A stretch of DNA of 64,000 bases from Virgibacillus litoralis (GTDB taxonomy: Bacteria > Bacillota > Bacilli > Bacillales > Amphibacillaceae). Of this stretch, positions 1 to 8,708 are shown piece by piece. The translations under genes and the position numbers were made by a program. Location: contig NZ_JAGGKK010000019.1 in NCBI RefSeq assembly GCF_017873675.1, positions 1-64,000 on the forward strand, in the 5' to 3' direction. Below the pieces are notes generated by a model. The model worked only from the letters and a program-made list of their open reading frames with translations, was not told where the DNA came from and did no database searches. The stretch's first letter is position 1, and every line of letters starts with the position of its first letter.

Positions 1-170
1 AGTGGAGGGGTCAAGCGGTTTGGGCTTGATGCATCCACTTTATCATCTATGATTTTAAAAAGTGAAGAACCGCCTACTGCACAAAAACAATGCCAGAACT
101 GTTTCGTTATTTAGGTGTCTACTTTCTTGACAGAAGTCCAGAGAATCCGAACCCAAGCTTTAAATGAGGG

Positions 171-231
171 TTTTTAAGGAAATAACGGAATGAGGATCCG
201 CCAAAACAGTAAACCGGATCCTCATTCCGTT
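171..231. repeat. Family A palindromic repeat, copy 1
   Basis: A 32-bp core (171-202) recurs identically at 39887-39918 and with one mismatch, inverted, at 17654-17685. Arms at 184-200 and 215-231 form a perfect 17-bp inverted repeat (AACGGAATGAGGATCCG and its complement) with a 14-nt loop. It lies in the 399-base gene-free stretch at the window start, downstream of the minus-strand yisP-like gene. I see no gene in 1-399. Confidence 0.85.
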
Positions 232-399
232 AATAAGTGGATTCTTCAACATTAGGGGCTAATCTTCTAATGTTATTAGCATTTTTCCCTCCCAAAATAG
301 AACCCGTTATTCAAACGGTCACTTACTTTCATCTGCTCTTCAAATAGACCACTGGTAAACTACTAAAAAGTCACCATCCCTTAGAATAGTGACTTCCAT

Positions 400-1218
400 T
401 TAATCGTTTCTAATATCTTCTACAATTGTTTCCACTTCATTTCGGGATATCTTTTCCCGTCCTTCTTTTAATGCTTTAACAGTTCTTTTAGCTAATGCTA
501 GTGGGATTTGACAAAACAGCTGAATATTCCGCGTATGAATATCCTTCATATATTCATCAGCCTTGGCGAGATTGTTTTCGGTATATTGAAACATGTCATC
601 TCTATTCCAGCCATTTGGAACAAAATTCACACCGCGTTCGCTGTCCTCACCCTGGTTTCTTAAAATATTTACGGCTTGCAAGCCACGACCATACCCTATT
701 GCCAAGTCATAATCAGTTTCGGTACCATCATACCATCTCCAAATATCAGAAAGCATGACACCAACTAGCCCAGCCACGTAATATGTATAATCATCCAGAT
801 CCTCTTTAGTCTTTATATGCCAATCCTTTTCTGCCCATTTTGCCATTCCATCTGCCATAATACCTGTAGATTTTTTTACTTCTTCCACAATATCAGGTGG
901 ACAAATAGATATCCAATCACCTAAACGTAACGTCACTTCAGGCAAAAGCGATTCATAGGCTTTTAACAATTCACGGTATGCTTGTTGATCAAAATCGCTC
1001 TTCAAAAGTTCACTGGTAGACCGAAGTAATCGTTGCTTTGTTTCCGAATCCAATTCTTCATGATCCTCAATTTCATCAACCGCCCGCATACATAAATATG
1101 CGGAAGCAACAGTTTTTTTCAGGTTCGGTTTGAGCAAACTAATTGGTATGTAAAAAGTTCTGCTCGTTAGCTTTAGCATGTGCATTGCTTCTTTTTGTAA
1201 CTTCCTCGATTCACTCAC
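400..1218 (-). CDS. yisP: Squalene/phytoene synthase-family protein (YisP-like)
   Basis: The 272-residue product has the all-alpha trans-isoprenyl synthase fold signature. The first Asp-rich motif is intact (DEIED, residues 48-52). The second, normally DVGED after NILR, reads NQGED at residues 188-192, so its first Asp is Asn. In Bacillus subtilis the related YisP also has a defective second motif and acts as a farnesyl-diphosphate phosphatase rather than a synthase. I infer a similar prenyl-diphosphate phosphatase role here, possibly feeding membrane lipid-domain isoprenoids. It stands alone on the minus strand. A true squalene-type synthase is the alternative. Confidence 0.8.
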   Translation of the reverse strand: MSESRKLQKEAMHMLKLTSRTFYIPISLLKPNLKKTVASAYLCMRAVDEIEDHEELDSETKQRLLRSTSELLKSDFDQQAYRELLKAYESLLPEVTLRLGDWISICPPDIVEEVKKSTGIMADGMAKWAEKDWHIKTKEDLDDYTYYVAGLVGVMLSDIWRWYDGTETDYDLAIGYGRGLQAVNILRNQGEDSERGVNFVPNGWNRDDMFQYTENNLAKADEYMKDIHTRNIQLFCQIPLALAKRTVKALKEGREKISRNEVETIVEDIRND

Positions 1219-1294
1219 CCGTGACGCCTCCCTTGATAATCTAAGTATAACAAAAAACAGGCGTTATTTATATAAATTTACTTTTGTAACCAAA

Positions 1295-1323
1295 AAATGG
1301 AGTACCGATTAAGTACTCCATTT
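1295..1323 (-). terminator. Rho-independent terminator of the BCCT gene
   Basis: An 11-bp perfect stem (AAATGGAGTAC and its complement) around a 7-nt loop is followed on the minus strand by a T run. It lies just past the BCCT stop codon. Confidence 0.8.
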
Positions 1324-1335
1324 CCAATTATTGAT

Positions 1336-2877
1336 TTAGTTAGACTTCCTTCTCGGCCTTTCCCAAATAAGTCCCTGTTTAAGCGCCATTTTCCTAGCTA
1401 TTCTCGGAGCTGTCCACAATGGGGGTAGTAATAAAATCGACACTGGCACGGCGGTTATAACAATTGAATTTTGAATCGCCGTTATACTTCCTTCACCAAT
1501 TGTTAAAATTACCATTGTTGTACCACCAAAGATTAGTGCCCAGAAAACCCGCAGCCAGCGATCAGGGTGGTCATTTCCTGTCAAGGTTACAGCTATTGTA
1601 TACGACATCGTATCTGTTGTAGTTGCAACAAATATGACCGATATTATCAGGAATAGAACTGCCATAACGGTTCCCATTGGCAATTGATCCATGATTGCCA
1701 TAACCGCAGCAGGCATACCCGCTTCATTTAAGGCACCTGAGACCGATCCGGGGTTCTCTATTTCGAAAAATACTCCTGTTCCACCAACAACCGAGAACCA
1801 GAAATTCGTAACAAGCGGAGCAACAATGGACACTGCAATAATTAAATCCCGTATTGTTCTCCCGCGAGAAATGCGACTAATAAATATAATAAGCATTGGA
1901 CCATAACCGATAAACCAGCCCCAGAAAAATATAGTCCATAACCCAAGCCATGCATCATCACCGCGGTAAAAACTCATCGTAAAGAAGTTTTGCAGCTGAA
2001 AGCCCATTCCTCCAACGAACGCATCAATTATAAACAAAGTTGGTCCAATAAGAAGTACAATCGCTCCTAATACAATTGTCATTCCAACATTTACACGGCT
2101 TAATAGAAGAATTCCTCTGTCTACTCCGGTTGCCGCAGAAATTGCTGCAATTATAGCAAGAACAATAACCACCATAATACTTGTTGTTACTGTGTTCGGA
2201 ACGTTAAATAGATGATTAAGCCCATATGAAATTTGTAAACCAAGAAAACCAAGTGGCCCTAAAGTTCCGGCTGCTGTTGCTATAATCGAGAAAATATCAG
2301 CCGTTGACCCAAGTATACTTTTGTGGAATATCTTCTCTCCAAAAATAGGATATAATAATGATCTTGGGCGCATTGGGTAGCCTTTCGTGTAATGAACATA
2401 CATCATTACAATAGTAGCCAGTGTTCCAAGAATTGCCCAGGCAGCAAATCCCCAATGGAAAAATGCTTGCGCAAAAGCACCCGGAATATTAGAAAATTCA
2501 CCACCTCCAAATAATGGAGGTTCAGCCATATAATGATACATTGGCTCGGCCGCAGCCCAGAAAATACCACCACTTGCCAGCAATGTAACTAAAATCATAG
2601 CAACCCAGCGGTAATAACTATATTTAGGCTTATCAAGATTACCCAATCGAACCTTTCCATATCTTGAGAAAGCTAAAAATATCCCAATTATAAAGTTACC
2701 AAATAATAATAGCTGCCAATAAGCACCAAATAAATCTGCGGAATAACCAAATAATTTATTTATCCAGTTTCCAACCATCTCACTATCAATGAAGGATAAA
2801 ATAATAAATAAAATTAAGAATCCGCCACTTACTGCAAATACTGTCCAATCTGTTTTAACTTTCTTGTTTTCTTGCAC
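1336..2877 (-). CDS. BCCT-family osmolyte transporter
   Basis: The 513-residue product is strongly hydrophobic with about 12 membrane spans, the usual BCCT size. The core shows the Trp-rich segment after GIFWAAAEP (about residues 105-113) and the conserved RISRGRT loop (about residue 340). BCCT carriers import betaine, carnitine, choline or DMSP by Na+ or H+ symport and are osmoprotective. The AAAEPMYHY segment differs from the usual glycine-betaine carrier pattern, so the substrate cannot be assigned. A GGAG-type ribosome site precedes the ATG. It is monocistronic with its own terminator. Confidence 0.9.
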   Translation of the reverse strand: MQENKKVKTDWTVFAVSGGFLILFIILSFIDSEMVGNWINKLFGYSADLFGAYWQLLLFGNFIIGIFLAFSRYGKVRLGNLDKPKYSYYRWVAMILVTLLASGGIFWAAAEPMYHYMAEPPLFGGGEFSNIPGAFAQAFFHWGFAAWAILGTLATIVMMYVHYTKGYPMRPRSLLYPIFGEKIFHKSILGSTADIFSIIATAAGTLGPLGFLGLQISYGLNHLFNVPNTVTTSIMVVIVLAIIAAISAATGVDRGILLLSRVNVGMTIVLGAIVLLIGPTLFIIDAFVGGMGFQLQNFFTMSFYRGDDAWLGLWTIFFWGWFIGYGPMLIIFISRISRGRTIRDLIIAVSIVAPLVTNFWFSVVGGTGVFFEIENPGSVSGALNEAGMPAAVMAIMDQLPMGTVMAVLFLIISVIFVATTTDTMSYTIAVTLTGNDHPDRWLRVFWALIFGGTTMVILTIGEGSITAIQNSIVITAVPVSILLLPPLWTAPRIARKMALKQGLIWERPRRKSN

Positions 2878-2919
2878 GCTTCTCCTCCTAATTTTTTAGG
2901 AGCAAGTGTCTATAACATC

Positions 2920-3004
2920 ATTAGAAATCTTGGTTTATCGCCAAGCCTTAGTGTCGAAAGCCTGCAGTTATGCAGTAAGAAAGTATTGATACTCTTTTTA
3001 CTGC
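2920..3004 (+). repeat. Family B dispersed repeat
   Basis: It carries the family B landmarks: a hairpin around TTATCGCCAAGCCTTA, then TTATGCAGTAAGAAAGTA with a second A/T-rich hairpin. Related copies are at 3756-3876, 40238-40330 and 45807-45900. It occupies most of the 389-base gap 2878-3266, in which I see no gene. Confidence 0.75.
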
Positions 3005-3266
3005 AAAAACACAACCTAGTCATTACAGACCGATGGATGGAAAGTGATCACCTGTTGAAAATCATTTATACTACCTTACAACCATCAGCTTGCTCAAAAT
3101 TTTATCTTACATAGTTTTGTATTATAGTTTTGCCTGGATAATTCGTCAACTGTTTATTGAACAATTAATGAATGATTGATTAGTACCAACTAATACCATG
3201 TATGTTTCCCCAGCCTTTAATAAAAAATACTTAATGGACCTAAATACAGTAATGGAGTGAAATATC

Positions 3267-3647
3267 ATGGATATACATTCAGAAGATGACTTTGCTAATT
3301 ATTTTGATCAATCTATTTTAGATTACAAACAAGGAAGTAGCCGCCTTCAAAAAAAATTACCAAAAATGACACAAGGATATTTTGATTTCACAGAATCATG
3401 TTTTGAAGAAGGGGCAATTGAAAAAAAAGAAAAACAACTAATGGCACTTGGGATTAGTATTTATGCACAGGATGAATACTGTATTATGTACCATACGAAA
3501 GGTGCTGTTCAACATGGATGTTCCGAAGATGAAATTATGGAGACCATCGCGATTAGTGCTGCCTTAGGCGGAGGCGCCGCTTTTTCTCAAGGTGTAACCT
3601 TAGCTATGGATACCTATGATTATTATTCAGAAAAAACGAACCATTAA
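3267..3647 (+). CDS. Carboxymuconolactone decarboxylase-like (AhpD fold) protein
   Basis: The 126-residue product matches the CMD/AhpD helical fold. The active-site region reads DEYCIMYHTKGA with Cys72 and His76. The first cysteine expected in the CxxC redox motif is Asp69, so classical AhpD disulphide chemistry looks unlikely. A GGAGTG site precedes the ATG. The true substrate is unknown and the gene stands alone between two repeat-rich gaps. Confidence 0.75.
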   Translation: MDIHSEDDFANYFDQSILDYKQGSSRLQKKLPKMTQGYFDFTESCFEEGAIEKKEKQLMALGISIYAQDEYCIMYHTKGAVQHGCSEDEIMETIAISAALGGGAAFSQGVTLAMDTYDYYSEKTNH

Positions 3648-3661
3648 GGTTAGATAACCCT

Positions 3662-3880
3662 CATCGTTAAAAGGATTCTTATGTAAGCGTATTTTGCTTT
3701 CTAAGAATCCCTTATACATAGTAATGGTAATATAGATATGCCTTAGTTAAACTTTCATTAGAAAACTAGGCTTATCGCCAAGCCTTAATATAGATAAGCC
3801 TTAGTTGCACTTATGCAGTAAAAAAATATTTATACTTTCTTATCTGCTAAGAAAGTGTTTATGCTTTCTTAGCTGCTGAG
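3662..3880 (+). repeat. Family C followed by family B repeat
   Basis: The stretch 3662-3716 is a family C unit (GTTAAAGGATTCTTATG-like start, hairpin GATTCTTA/TAAGAATC). The stretch 3756-3876 is a family B unit with an extra copy of the AAGAAAGTNNTTATNCTTTCTT hairpin. The end of the family B unit overlaps the last codons and stop of the minus-strand rsbR-like gene, so the repeat forms its 3' end. Confidence 0.75.
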
Positions 3881-4683
3881 AAAACTTTATGCCTTGATAA
3901 GGCTTGCTGTAAAGAACTGTACGTTTCAATCTTCCGAAAATCAATACCTAAGCTAACCATTGTGTGTGCTACCTCGGGGCGAATTCCAGCTATAACTGTT
4001 TCAACACCAACCATTTCAAGTGACTGAATAATTTTGTAAATATTATAAGCAACCGTTGTATCAACAAGGGGAACTCCCGAAAGATCGATAAATAAATGTG
4101 AAAGATCCATTTTATTTGATTCACTTAATGCTTTATTCATCAATTGTTCCGCTCGCTCCGTGCTAACTCCGCCTATGATCGGAAGTACCGCCACACTATC
4201 AATCAGCGGCACAACTGGTGCAGAAAGTTTCATAAAGTCTTCATGCGCTTTTTCAATGCGTTCCCTATATGACTCAATATAGGCTGTACTAAACGCATAA
4301 ACAGCCTGATCCAGTAAAGGATTGACGATATCCGCCACTTCAAATGCAGTTTCTAGAGAGAAATCCTTTTCTAATAGGATACCTTTAATGGAATTCCATA
4401 TAGTTGTCCTCATATGAGAAGTAGCCTTTAATGACTCCTCCATCTTGGCACCATATTCAATCGCCAGCTCTCCTGTTTTTCTCCCGAAAGTTGTAACTTG
4501 ATCCATTACATTTTCCTCTGACTTAAATGCATCTACAACCATTCGCAGAAATTCCAATCGTACATTCATCGCTTGTTCATCTACATTTTCATTCCGAGCC
4601 ATTTTTTTAGCAATATCATACTTTAACTCATCTATTTTCGTTCCAATGAACATTACCTCTTGCTGGATACTATTATCTGCCAT
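3859..4683 (-). CDS. RsbR-type stressosome STAS protein
   Basis: The 274 residues equal the length of B. subtilis RsbRA. The N-terminal half is a helical globin-like sensor region; the C-terminal STAS domain spans about residues 155-265. Thr175 (VSTERAEQ) and Thr209 (PLVDTTVA) align with the two RsbRA threonines phosphorylated by RsbT. The protein would sit in the cytoplasmic stressosome that controls RsbT release and SigB. No rsbS, rsbT or sigB is nearby, so it is an orphan paralogue of the YkoB/YojH/YqhA kind. A GGTGG site precedes the ATG. Its last codons and stop lie inside a family B repeat. Confidence 0.88.
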   Translation of the reverse strand: MADNSIQQEVMFIGTKIDELKYDIAKKMARNENVDEQAMNVRLEFLRMVVDAFKSEENVMDQVTTFGRKTGELAIEYGAKMEESLKATSHMRTTIWNSIKGILLEKDFSLETAFEVADIVNPLLDQAVYAFSTAYIESYRERIEKAHEDFMKLSAPVVPLIDSVAVLPIIGGVSTERAEQLMNKALSESNKMDLSHLFIDLSGVPLVDTTVAYNIYKIIQSLEMVGVETVIAGIRPEVAHTMVSLGIDFRKIETYSSLQQALSRHKVFSAAKKA

Positions 4684-4780
4684 CCCAAAACCACCTTTAT
4701 TCTAAGTCCAAATAGTTATCTTTACCCTATTATACTGGAAAATAGCAGGAAGTACTATTTAACCTATAAACTGAGAGCTA

Positions 4781-5491
4781 TTAACCTCCTCCTTCACCAA
4801 CAAACTTAACAAAAACACCCGGATCATAGTTTAAATCAATATCATAAGGAATCTGTATGTATAATAATTGCTCATTCAAGCCTAGCGACCTATCCCCTAT
4901 CCAGCGTTCACCAGTAACCTGTCTAGTTACAAACGATTCCTTGAATGCAGTGTATTTTATCTCAACAGACTTCGGTTCAGTTACTGTCATATTGTCTGAT
5001 GAGAAAGTTATATGTGGAACATTCATGCGATCAGTTAAATCGATGCCATCGATAACAACTGGAGATTGATAGAATGCAGTTTTCACTTTATTGTTCATTT
5101 CTTTTTTAACCTCCACATATATGGACATTCTATTATTTGGAGCTCTTAAATTTATTTCATTTCCTTCAATGGTAAATTCCCATGTTTGTTTTCTATAAGA
5201 ACGATCAACGGTCTCAATCATTCCATTTTCAGCTCTATTATAAAGAGATTCCTCCTTGACTATGTCAGCTCCTTCAGTCACTGCATCCGAATCAATAGGA
5301 AGCATATAAAAAATTCCTACAGAGATAATTAACAGAGCCATATATCCTCCAAACATCAATTTGACTCTATTAACATAGCTATATTTATTCGTTTTCATCG
5401 GTATTCTTTTAACTTTAAAAACTACTAGGAAAACAGAAACTACTACAACCAGTAATATAATGATTGGAATGAGAGAAGCTATGATATTCAT
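4781..5491 (-). CDS. Unknown membrane-anchored protein in GntR-ABC operon
   Basis: I do not recognise the family. Two hydrophobic segments (about residues 5-26 and 48-66) precede a roughly 170-residue hydrophilic domain with predicted beta character, probably exposed outside. The start codon overlaps the stop of the upstream permease gene in ATGA, so the two are translationally coupled. By position it is the last gene of a four-gene operon and may be an accessory part of the ABC system. Confidence 0.7.
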   Translation of the reverse strand: MNIIASLIPIIILLVVVVSVFLVVFKVKRIPMKTNKYSYVNRVKLMFGGYMALLIISVGIFYMLPIDSDAVTEGADIVKEESLYNRAENGMIETVDRSYRKQTWEFTIEGNEINLRAPNNRMSIYVEVKKEMNNKVKTAFYQSPVVIDGIDLTDRMNVPHITFSSDNMTVTEPKSVEIKYTAFKESFVTRQVTGERWIGDRSLGLNEQLLYIQIPYDIDLNYDPGVFVKFVGEGGG

Positions 5492-6234
5492 TGTTTAACC
5501 TCCAATCGATTTGAAACCAGCATCGCCGCAGTAAAAAGTAACCCGGAAGTCATGATTGTCTTAGAAGTGAGTAGCCAAAACGATTCTTCATTAAAGTAAA
5601 ACTTACCTATTTCCAATAGCAAATGAACTTCTGAACTCATCTCAACTAAAAAAATAAATCCAAGAAATACAACAGGAATGATGAAAGCAAATGTCTTATT
5701 GAGTTGTACCAATGTCCCGATAATATAACCAAGACCACTAAATAAAAAGATGAATAAACCCGCTGCAATGATACCTGTGAGCAGTTCCAGGAATTCAACT
5801 TCCGTATAAATTATCTCCTTATTATCGCTAAAGAAATAAATACCTATTCTTAATAAATAGCTGGATAACATGGCTGTAATTGCGCCAACAATACTTACTA
5901 TTAACAATAATACAATATTAGATAAATTGCTGCTAACTCTATTAGTTACAAATACAAAGTCATCCTCCCGATAATCTTTTGTTTTTATTAGAATAGCGTT
6001 TATAAATGCCCATAACATGGTAAACACAAGAATAATATCCGCTGAATAATAGTTCATTTCGTATTCCAATGAAGACCTTGTTCCACCCATCATACCAGTT
6101 CCGCCAAACGAAAAAACAAGTGCAATAAGCTGCAAAACAATTAATGTACTAAACATCCCAATACAAGACTTCATTTTAAACTGTATTTGTTTCCTCACTA
6201 CTACCGCCAAACTAGGATCTGTCAAAGACATCAT
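5488..6234 (-). CDS. ABC-type membrane component
   Basis: The 248-residue product has about six hydrophobic segments and no catalytic motif, consistent with an ABC-2-like permease of the Ytr type. Its start lies inside the end of the ATPase gene (23-nt overlap) behind a GGGAGG site, and its stop overlaps the next gene. Function as the membrane partner of the preceding ATPase is inferred from context. Confidence 0.75.
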   Translation of the reverse strand: MMSLTDPSLAVVVRKQIQFKMKSCIGMFSTLIVLQLIALVFSFGGTGMMGGTRSSLEYEMNYYSADIILVFTMLWAFINAILIKTKDYREDDFVFVTNRVSSNLSNIVLLLIVSIVGAITAMLSSYLLRIGIYFFSDNKEIIYTEVEFLELLTGIIAAGLFIFLFSGLGYIIGTLVQLNKTFAFIIPVVFLGFIFLVEMSSEVHLLLEIGKFYFNEESFWLLTSKTIMTSGLLFTAAMLVSNRLEVKQ

Positions 6235-7114
6235 CTATTCCTCCCGTCGTCGTTTGGGTCAGATATACACACAAATCACCTGGGGATACGGAAGACACTT
6301 GCACACCGCTACGTTTAATTTGCTCCAAGGCCTCGCCCGTGAAATCGTTCTTCACTGCTGCATATTTACTGTCTAATCCAACCGTATTTGTATGCACAAC
6401 ATCTATGTCAGATATCCATCCATCGATTTGATCTGAGCTTCCACTCAATCCAATTGCATATTCCTTCAGTTCCTCAATCGGCATGTGAAGAAGATTCGAA
6501 CCCTCCTCAATAAGTAATACATCCTCCAAAACGACTTCAAGTTCATCAAGATAATGACTTGAAATAATAATGGAACGCGGGTGTGCCAGATAATCCTTCA
6601 ATAATGCACGATAAAAGTCTTTCCGAACCGCTGCATCCATTCCTGTAGTCGGTTCATCAAAAATTGTCAACGCGCACCTGGATGCTAATCCGATAATCAT
6701 ATTGAAAGTGCTCCGATTACCTTTTGACAGGTTGTTATGAATCTGCTTGGAATCAAATGAAAAATAATCAAAAAGTCGAAGTGCCAGATCCATATCCCAC
6801 TTTTCATAGAACTTGCTAGCTTGCTCGAGGATTTCTTTTAATGTTAATGCTGTAGGGAAGTTCATTTGATCATCAACGAAAACGGTGTTAGCTGAAACGA
6901 AGAGGCTATTAAAAGGTCTGTTTGAAAATACATTCACTTGCCCAGATGATTCAGCCCAGAACCCTGCCAAGATTTTTAGAAGAGTTGTCTTTCCAGAACC
7001 GTTCCTCCCTATCAAGCCTGTAATCTTGTTTTCTTCAATCGTCACAGATAAATTACTTAAAGCTTTTCGCTGCCCGTGCTCTTTAGTCAATTCATTACAT
7101 TCAACAACCTTCAC
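6212..7114 (-). CDS. ABC transporter ATP-binding protein (YtrB-like)
   Basis: The 300-residue nucleotide-binding subunit has Walker A GRNGSGKT (36-43), signature LSKGN (129-133), Walker B/DEP at 152-155 (IFDEPTTGMD) and an H-loop in IISSHYLDE. A GTG start overlaps the stop of the GntR gene. The order GntR, ATPase, permease matches the ytr-type operons induced by cell-wall antibiotics in Bacillus. The actual substrate is not visible. Confidence 0.88.
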   Translation of the reverse strand: MKVVECNELTKEHGQRKALSNLSVTIEENKITGLIGRNGSGKTTLLKILAGFWAESSGQVNVFSNRPFNSLFVSANTVFVDDQMNFPTALTLKEILEQASKFYEKWDMDLALRLFDYFSFDSKQIHNNLSKGNRSTFNMIIGLASRCALTIFDEPTTGMDAAVRKDFYRALLKDYLAHPRSIIISSHYLDELEVVLEDVLLIEEGSNLLHMPIEELKEYAIGLSGSSDQIDGWISDIDVVHTNTVGLDSKYAAVKNDFTGEALEQIKRSGVQVSSVSPGDLCVYLTQTTTGGIDDVFDRS

Positions 7115-7482
7115 TTCGCATCCCCCTTAACTAATTTAATCATCTCTATTACTTCTTCTTCGCTTACATCTAATCGTTCAGACTCAAGCACAACCTCTTG
7201 TATGAGGCCTTTTAATGTCTGGTTTTTTCGTTTATCCAGGATGATTCTTCGTGCATCAGTTGAAACAAATTTACCTAACCCTCGTTTGTTATATAGGATT
7301 TCTTGTTCAAATAATATATTTAACCCTTTTGCTGCAGTAGCTGGGTTAATATTGAACATTTCAGCAAGCTTGTATTGGGAATGTACTTTCTTGTCTTTTT
7401 CAAAATTACCATTCAATATTTCCGTCTCAATCCACTCAGAAATCTGTATGTATATTGGTTTAGTACCATCCGTATTGATCAT
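7111..7482 (-). CDS. GntR-family regulator, YtrA subfamily
   Basis: The winged-helix HTH occupies about residues 10-75 (YIQISEWIE; LAEMFNINPATAAKGLN). The short 123-residue length lacks a large effector domain, typical of the YtrA subfamily. I chose the ATG at 7482, eight bases from GGAGGG, over an in-frame TTG three bases upstream. It heads an operon with overlapping ABC genes and presumably represses it from the palindrome at 7522-7540. Confidence 0.85.
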   Translation of the reverse strand: MINTDGTKPIYIQISEWIETEILNGNFEKDKKVHSQYKLAEMFNINPATAAKGLNILFEQEILYNKRGLGKFVSTDARRIILDKRKNQTLKGLIQEVVLESERLDVSEEEVIEMIKLVKGDAK

Positions 7483-7521
7483 CAAGCTTGCCCTCCTTTA
7501 TGTAGGTCAGTGCATTAGTTA

Positions 7522-7540
7522 TGTAATGTAGTATATTACA
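7522..7540. promoter_or_regulatory. Putative GntR (YtrA-type) operator
   Basis: A perfect inverted repeat TGTAAT-N7-ATTACA lies 40 bp upstream of the GntR start codon, where the promoter should be. GntR proteins bind such palindromes. The assignment to this regulator is inferred from position. Confidence 0.55.
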
Positions 7541-7593
7541 CTCTTCAAAATAAATCAATATAAGAAAACATAGCTATGTTAAAGAAATTTTAG

Positions 7594-7655
7594 CGAAGCG
7601 TACTTTGCTTTCTTGTTGCACTTATGCAGTTAGATAGTATTTTCTTATCTACCAA
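7594..7655 (+). repeat. Family B/C hybrid repeat fragment
   Basis: It begins like family C (GCGTACTTTGCTTTCTT) and continues with the family B tail (TTGCACTTATGCAGTTAGA...TTTCTTATCTACC). It sits just beyond the terminator of the minus-strand HAAS gene. Confidence 0.65.
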
Positions 7656-7686
7656 AAAATCCTCTATTCATTTATAGAGGATTTTT
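7655..7686 (-). terminator. Terminator of the PadR-HAAS operon
   Basis: A 13-bp perfect stem (AAAAATCCTCTAT and its complement, 6-nt loop) ends in a T run on the minus strand, nine bases after the HAAS gene stop. Confidence 0.85.
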
Positions 7687-7694
7687 GCAGCATT

Positions 7695-8708
7695 CTACTG
7701 TTTTCGGACCTTAATAAAACCATTCACTGAATCCCAAATCAGCCCAATGATAAAGGTGGCCAGGATCACTAATGTAGCAGTATCCCAGATTTTACTAATA
7801 GTGCCATATGCTTCATTATCTTCTGTTATAACTCCCGCCTGTACAAGGTCAAACATAAAATCAGGATTCCAAAATGATTGACTCATTATCATAATGGATA
7901 CCACTACAAATGTAATAGCATTAATGAACGTCGAATACAATACAAGATTAAACGTCCATTTCCCTGAAATTAGCTTTAAAGCCTCTTTAAATATGGATAA
8001 TCCTAAAACTAAAATGATAAATGGTAAGTAATTTGAGAATGTTGCTTCATTTAAAAATGGTACGACTGTCGAAAATCTACCATCCTGGTCAACTTCGAAA
8101 ACAAAGATACCGAAAAACCTATTTGAAAAAAGAAACATCATAATTACTATTACGTAAAATATGATACTAACAATCGGTTCGCTTCGTTTAATTTGCCGCT
8201 TCGTCTCTGGAATAGGTGGAATTTCACTAGGCCTCCATTCTTTACCTAGTTTAATATCTTCTGCCTTTACACCTCCAAAATATTCAATACAAATAAATCC
8301 AACCGTAACCCAAGCAAACCCTTGAGGAATTACTGTGACCAATGAAGCGATAAAACCGCCAAGATAATCGAAGAATCCAGTGGGATCGAAAATAAATTGT
8401 ATAGCAAAAATAACACCCATAGCTACCACAATTGATAATGATACGATCTTCAATAATGATATATATGAATCGTAAAACTCAGGCCCTATTAAATATTTGT
8501 TAACTCCTCGGTATCTTTGCGCTAATTGCTTAGGACTACCAAGATCCAGCAGTACTTCTTCTACATCCTGGTCGTTTGCTTCCCTGTCTACAACACGTTC
8601 ATCCAACATATCTTGAATTAAACTGCGAAGTTCCTTAGCAATGTCAGCTCTTTGCGATTGTGGTAATTTTTGAGTGACCGCATAAATATACCGTTCAATC
8701 ATTTCCAT
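7695..8708 (-). CDS. HAAS-domain membrane protein
   Basis: The 337-residue product has an N-terminal HAAS-like helical domain of about 80 residues (KELRSLIQDML; LGSPKQLAQRYRG) followed by six or so membrane spans. HAAS proteins typically pair with PadR regulators, as here. I placed the start at the ATG at 8708 because AAAGGAGGCG lies eight bases upstream; a longer reading frame begins before that site. It overlaps the padR-like gene by 14 bases. Biochemical role is unknown. Confidence 0.85.
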   Translation of the reverse strand: MEMIERYIYAVTQKLPQSQRADIAKELRSLIQDMLDERVVDREANDQDVEEVLLDLGSPKQLAQRYRGVNKYLIGPEFYDSYISLLKIVSLSIVVAMGVIFAIQFIFDPTGFFDYLGGFIASLVTVIPQGFAWVTVGFICIEYFGGVKAEDIKLGKEWRPSEIPPIPETKRQIKRSEPIVSIIFYVIVIMMFLFSNRFFGIFVFEVDQDGRFSTVVPFLNEATFSNYLPFIILVLGLSIFKEALKLISGKWTFNLVLYSTFINAITFVVVSIMIMSQSFWNPDFMFDLVQAGVITEDNEAYGTISKIWDTATLVILATFIIGLIWDSVNGFIKVRKQ

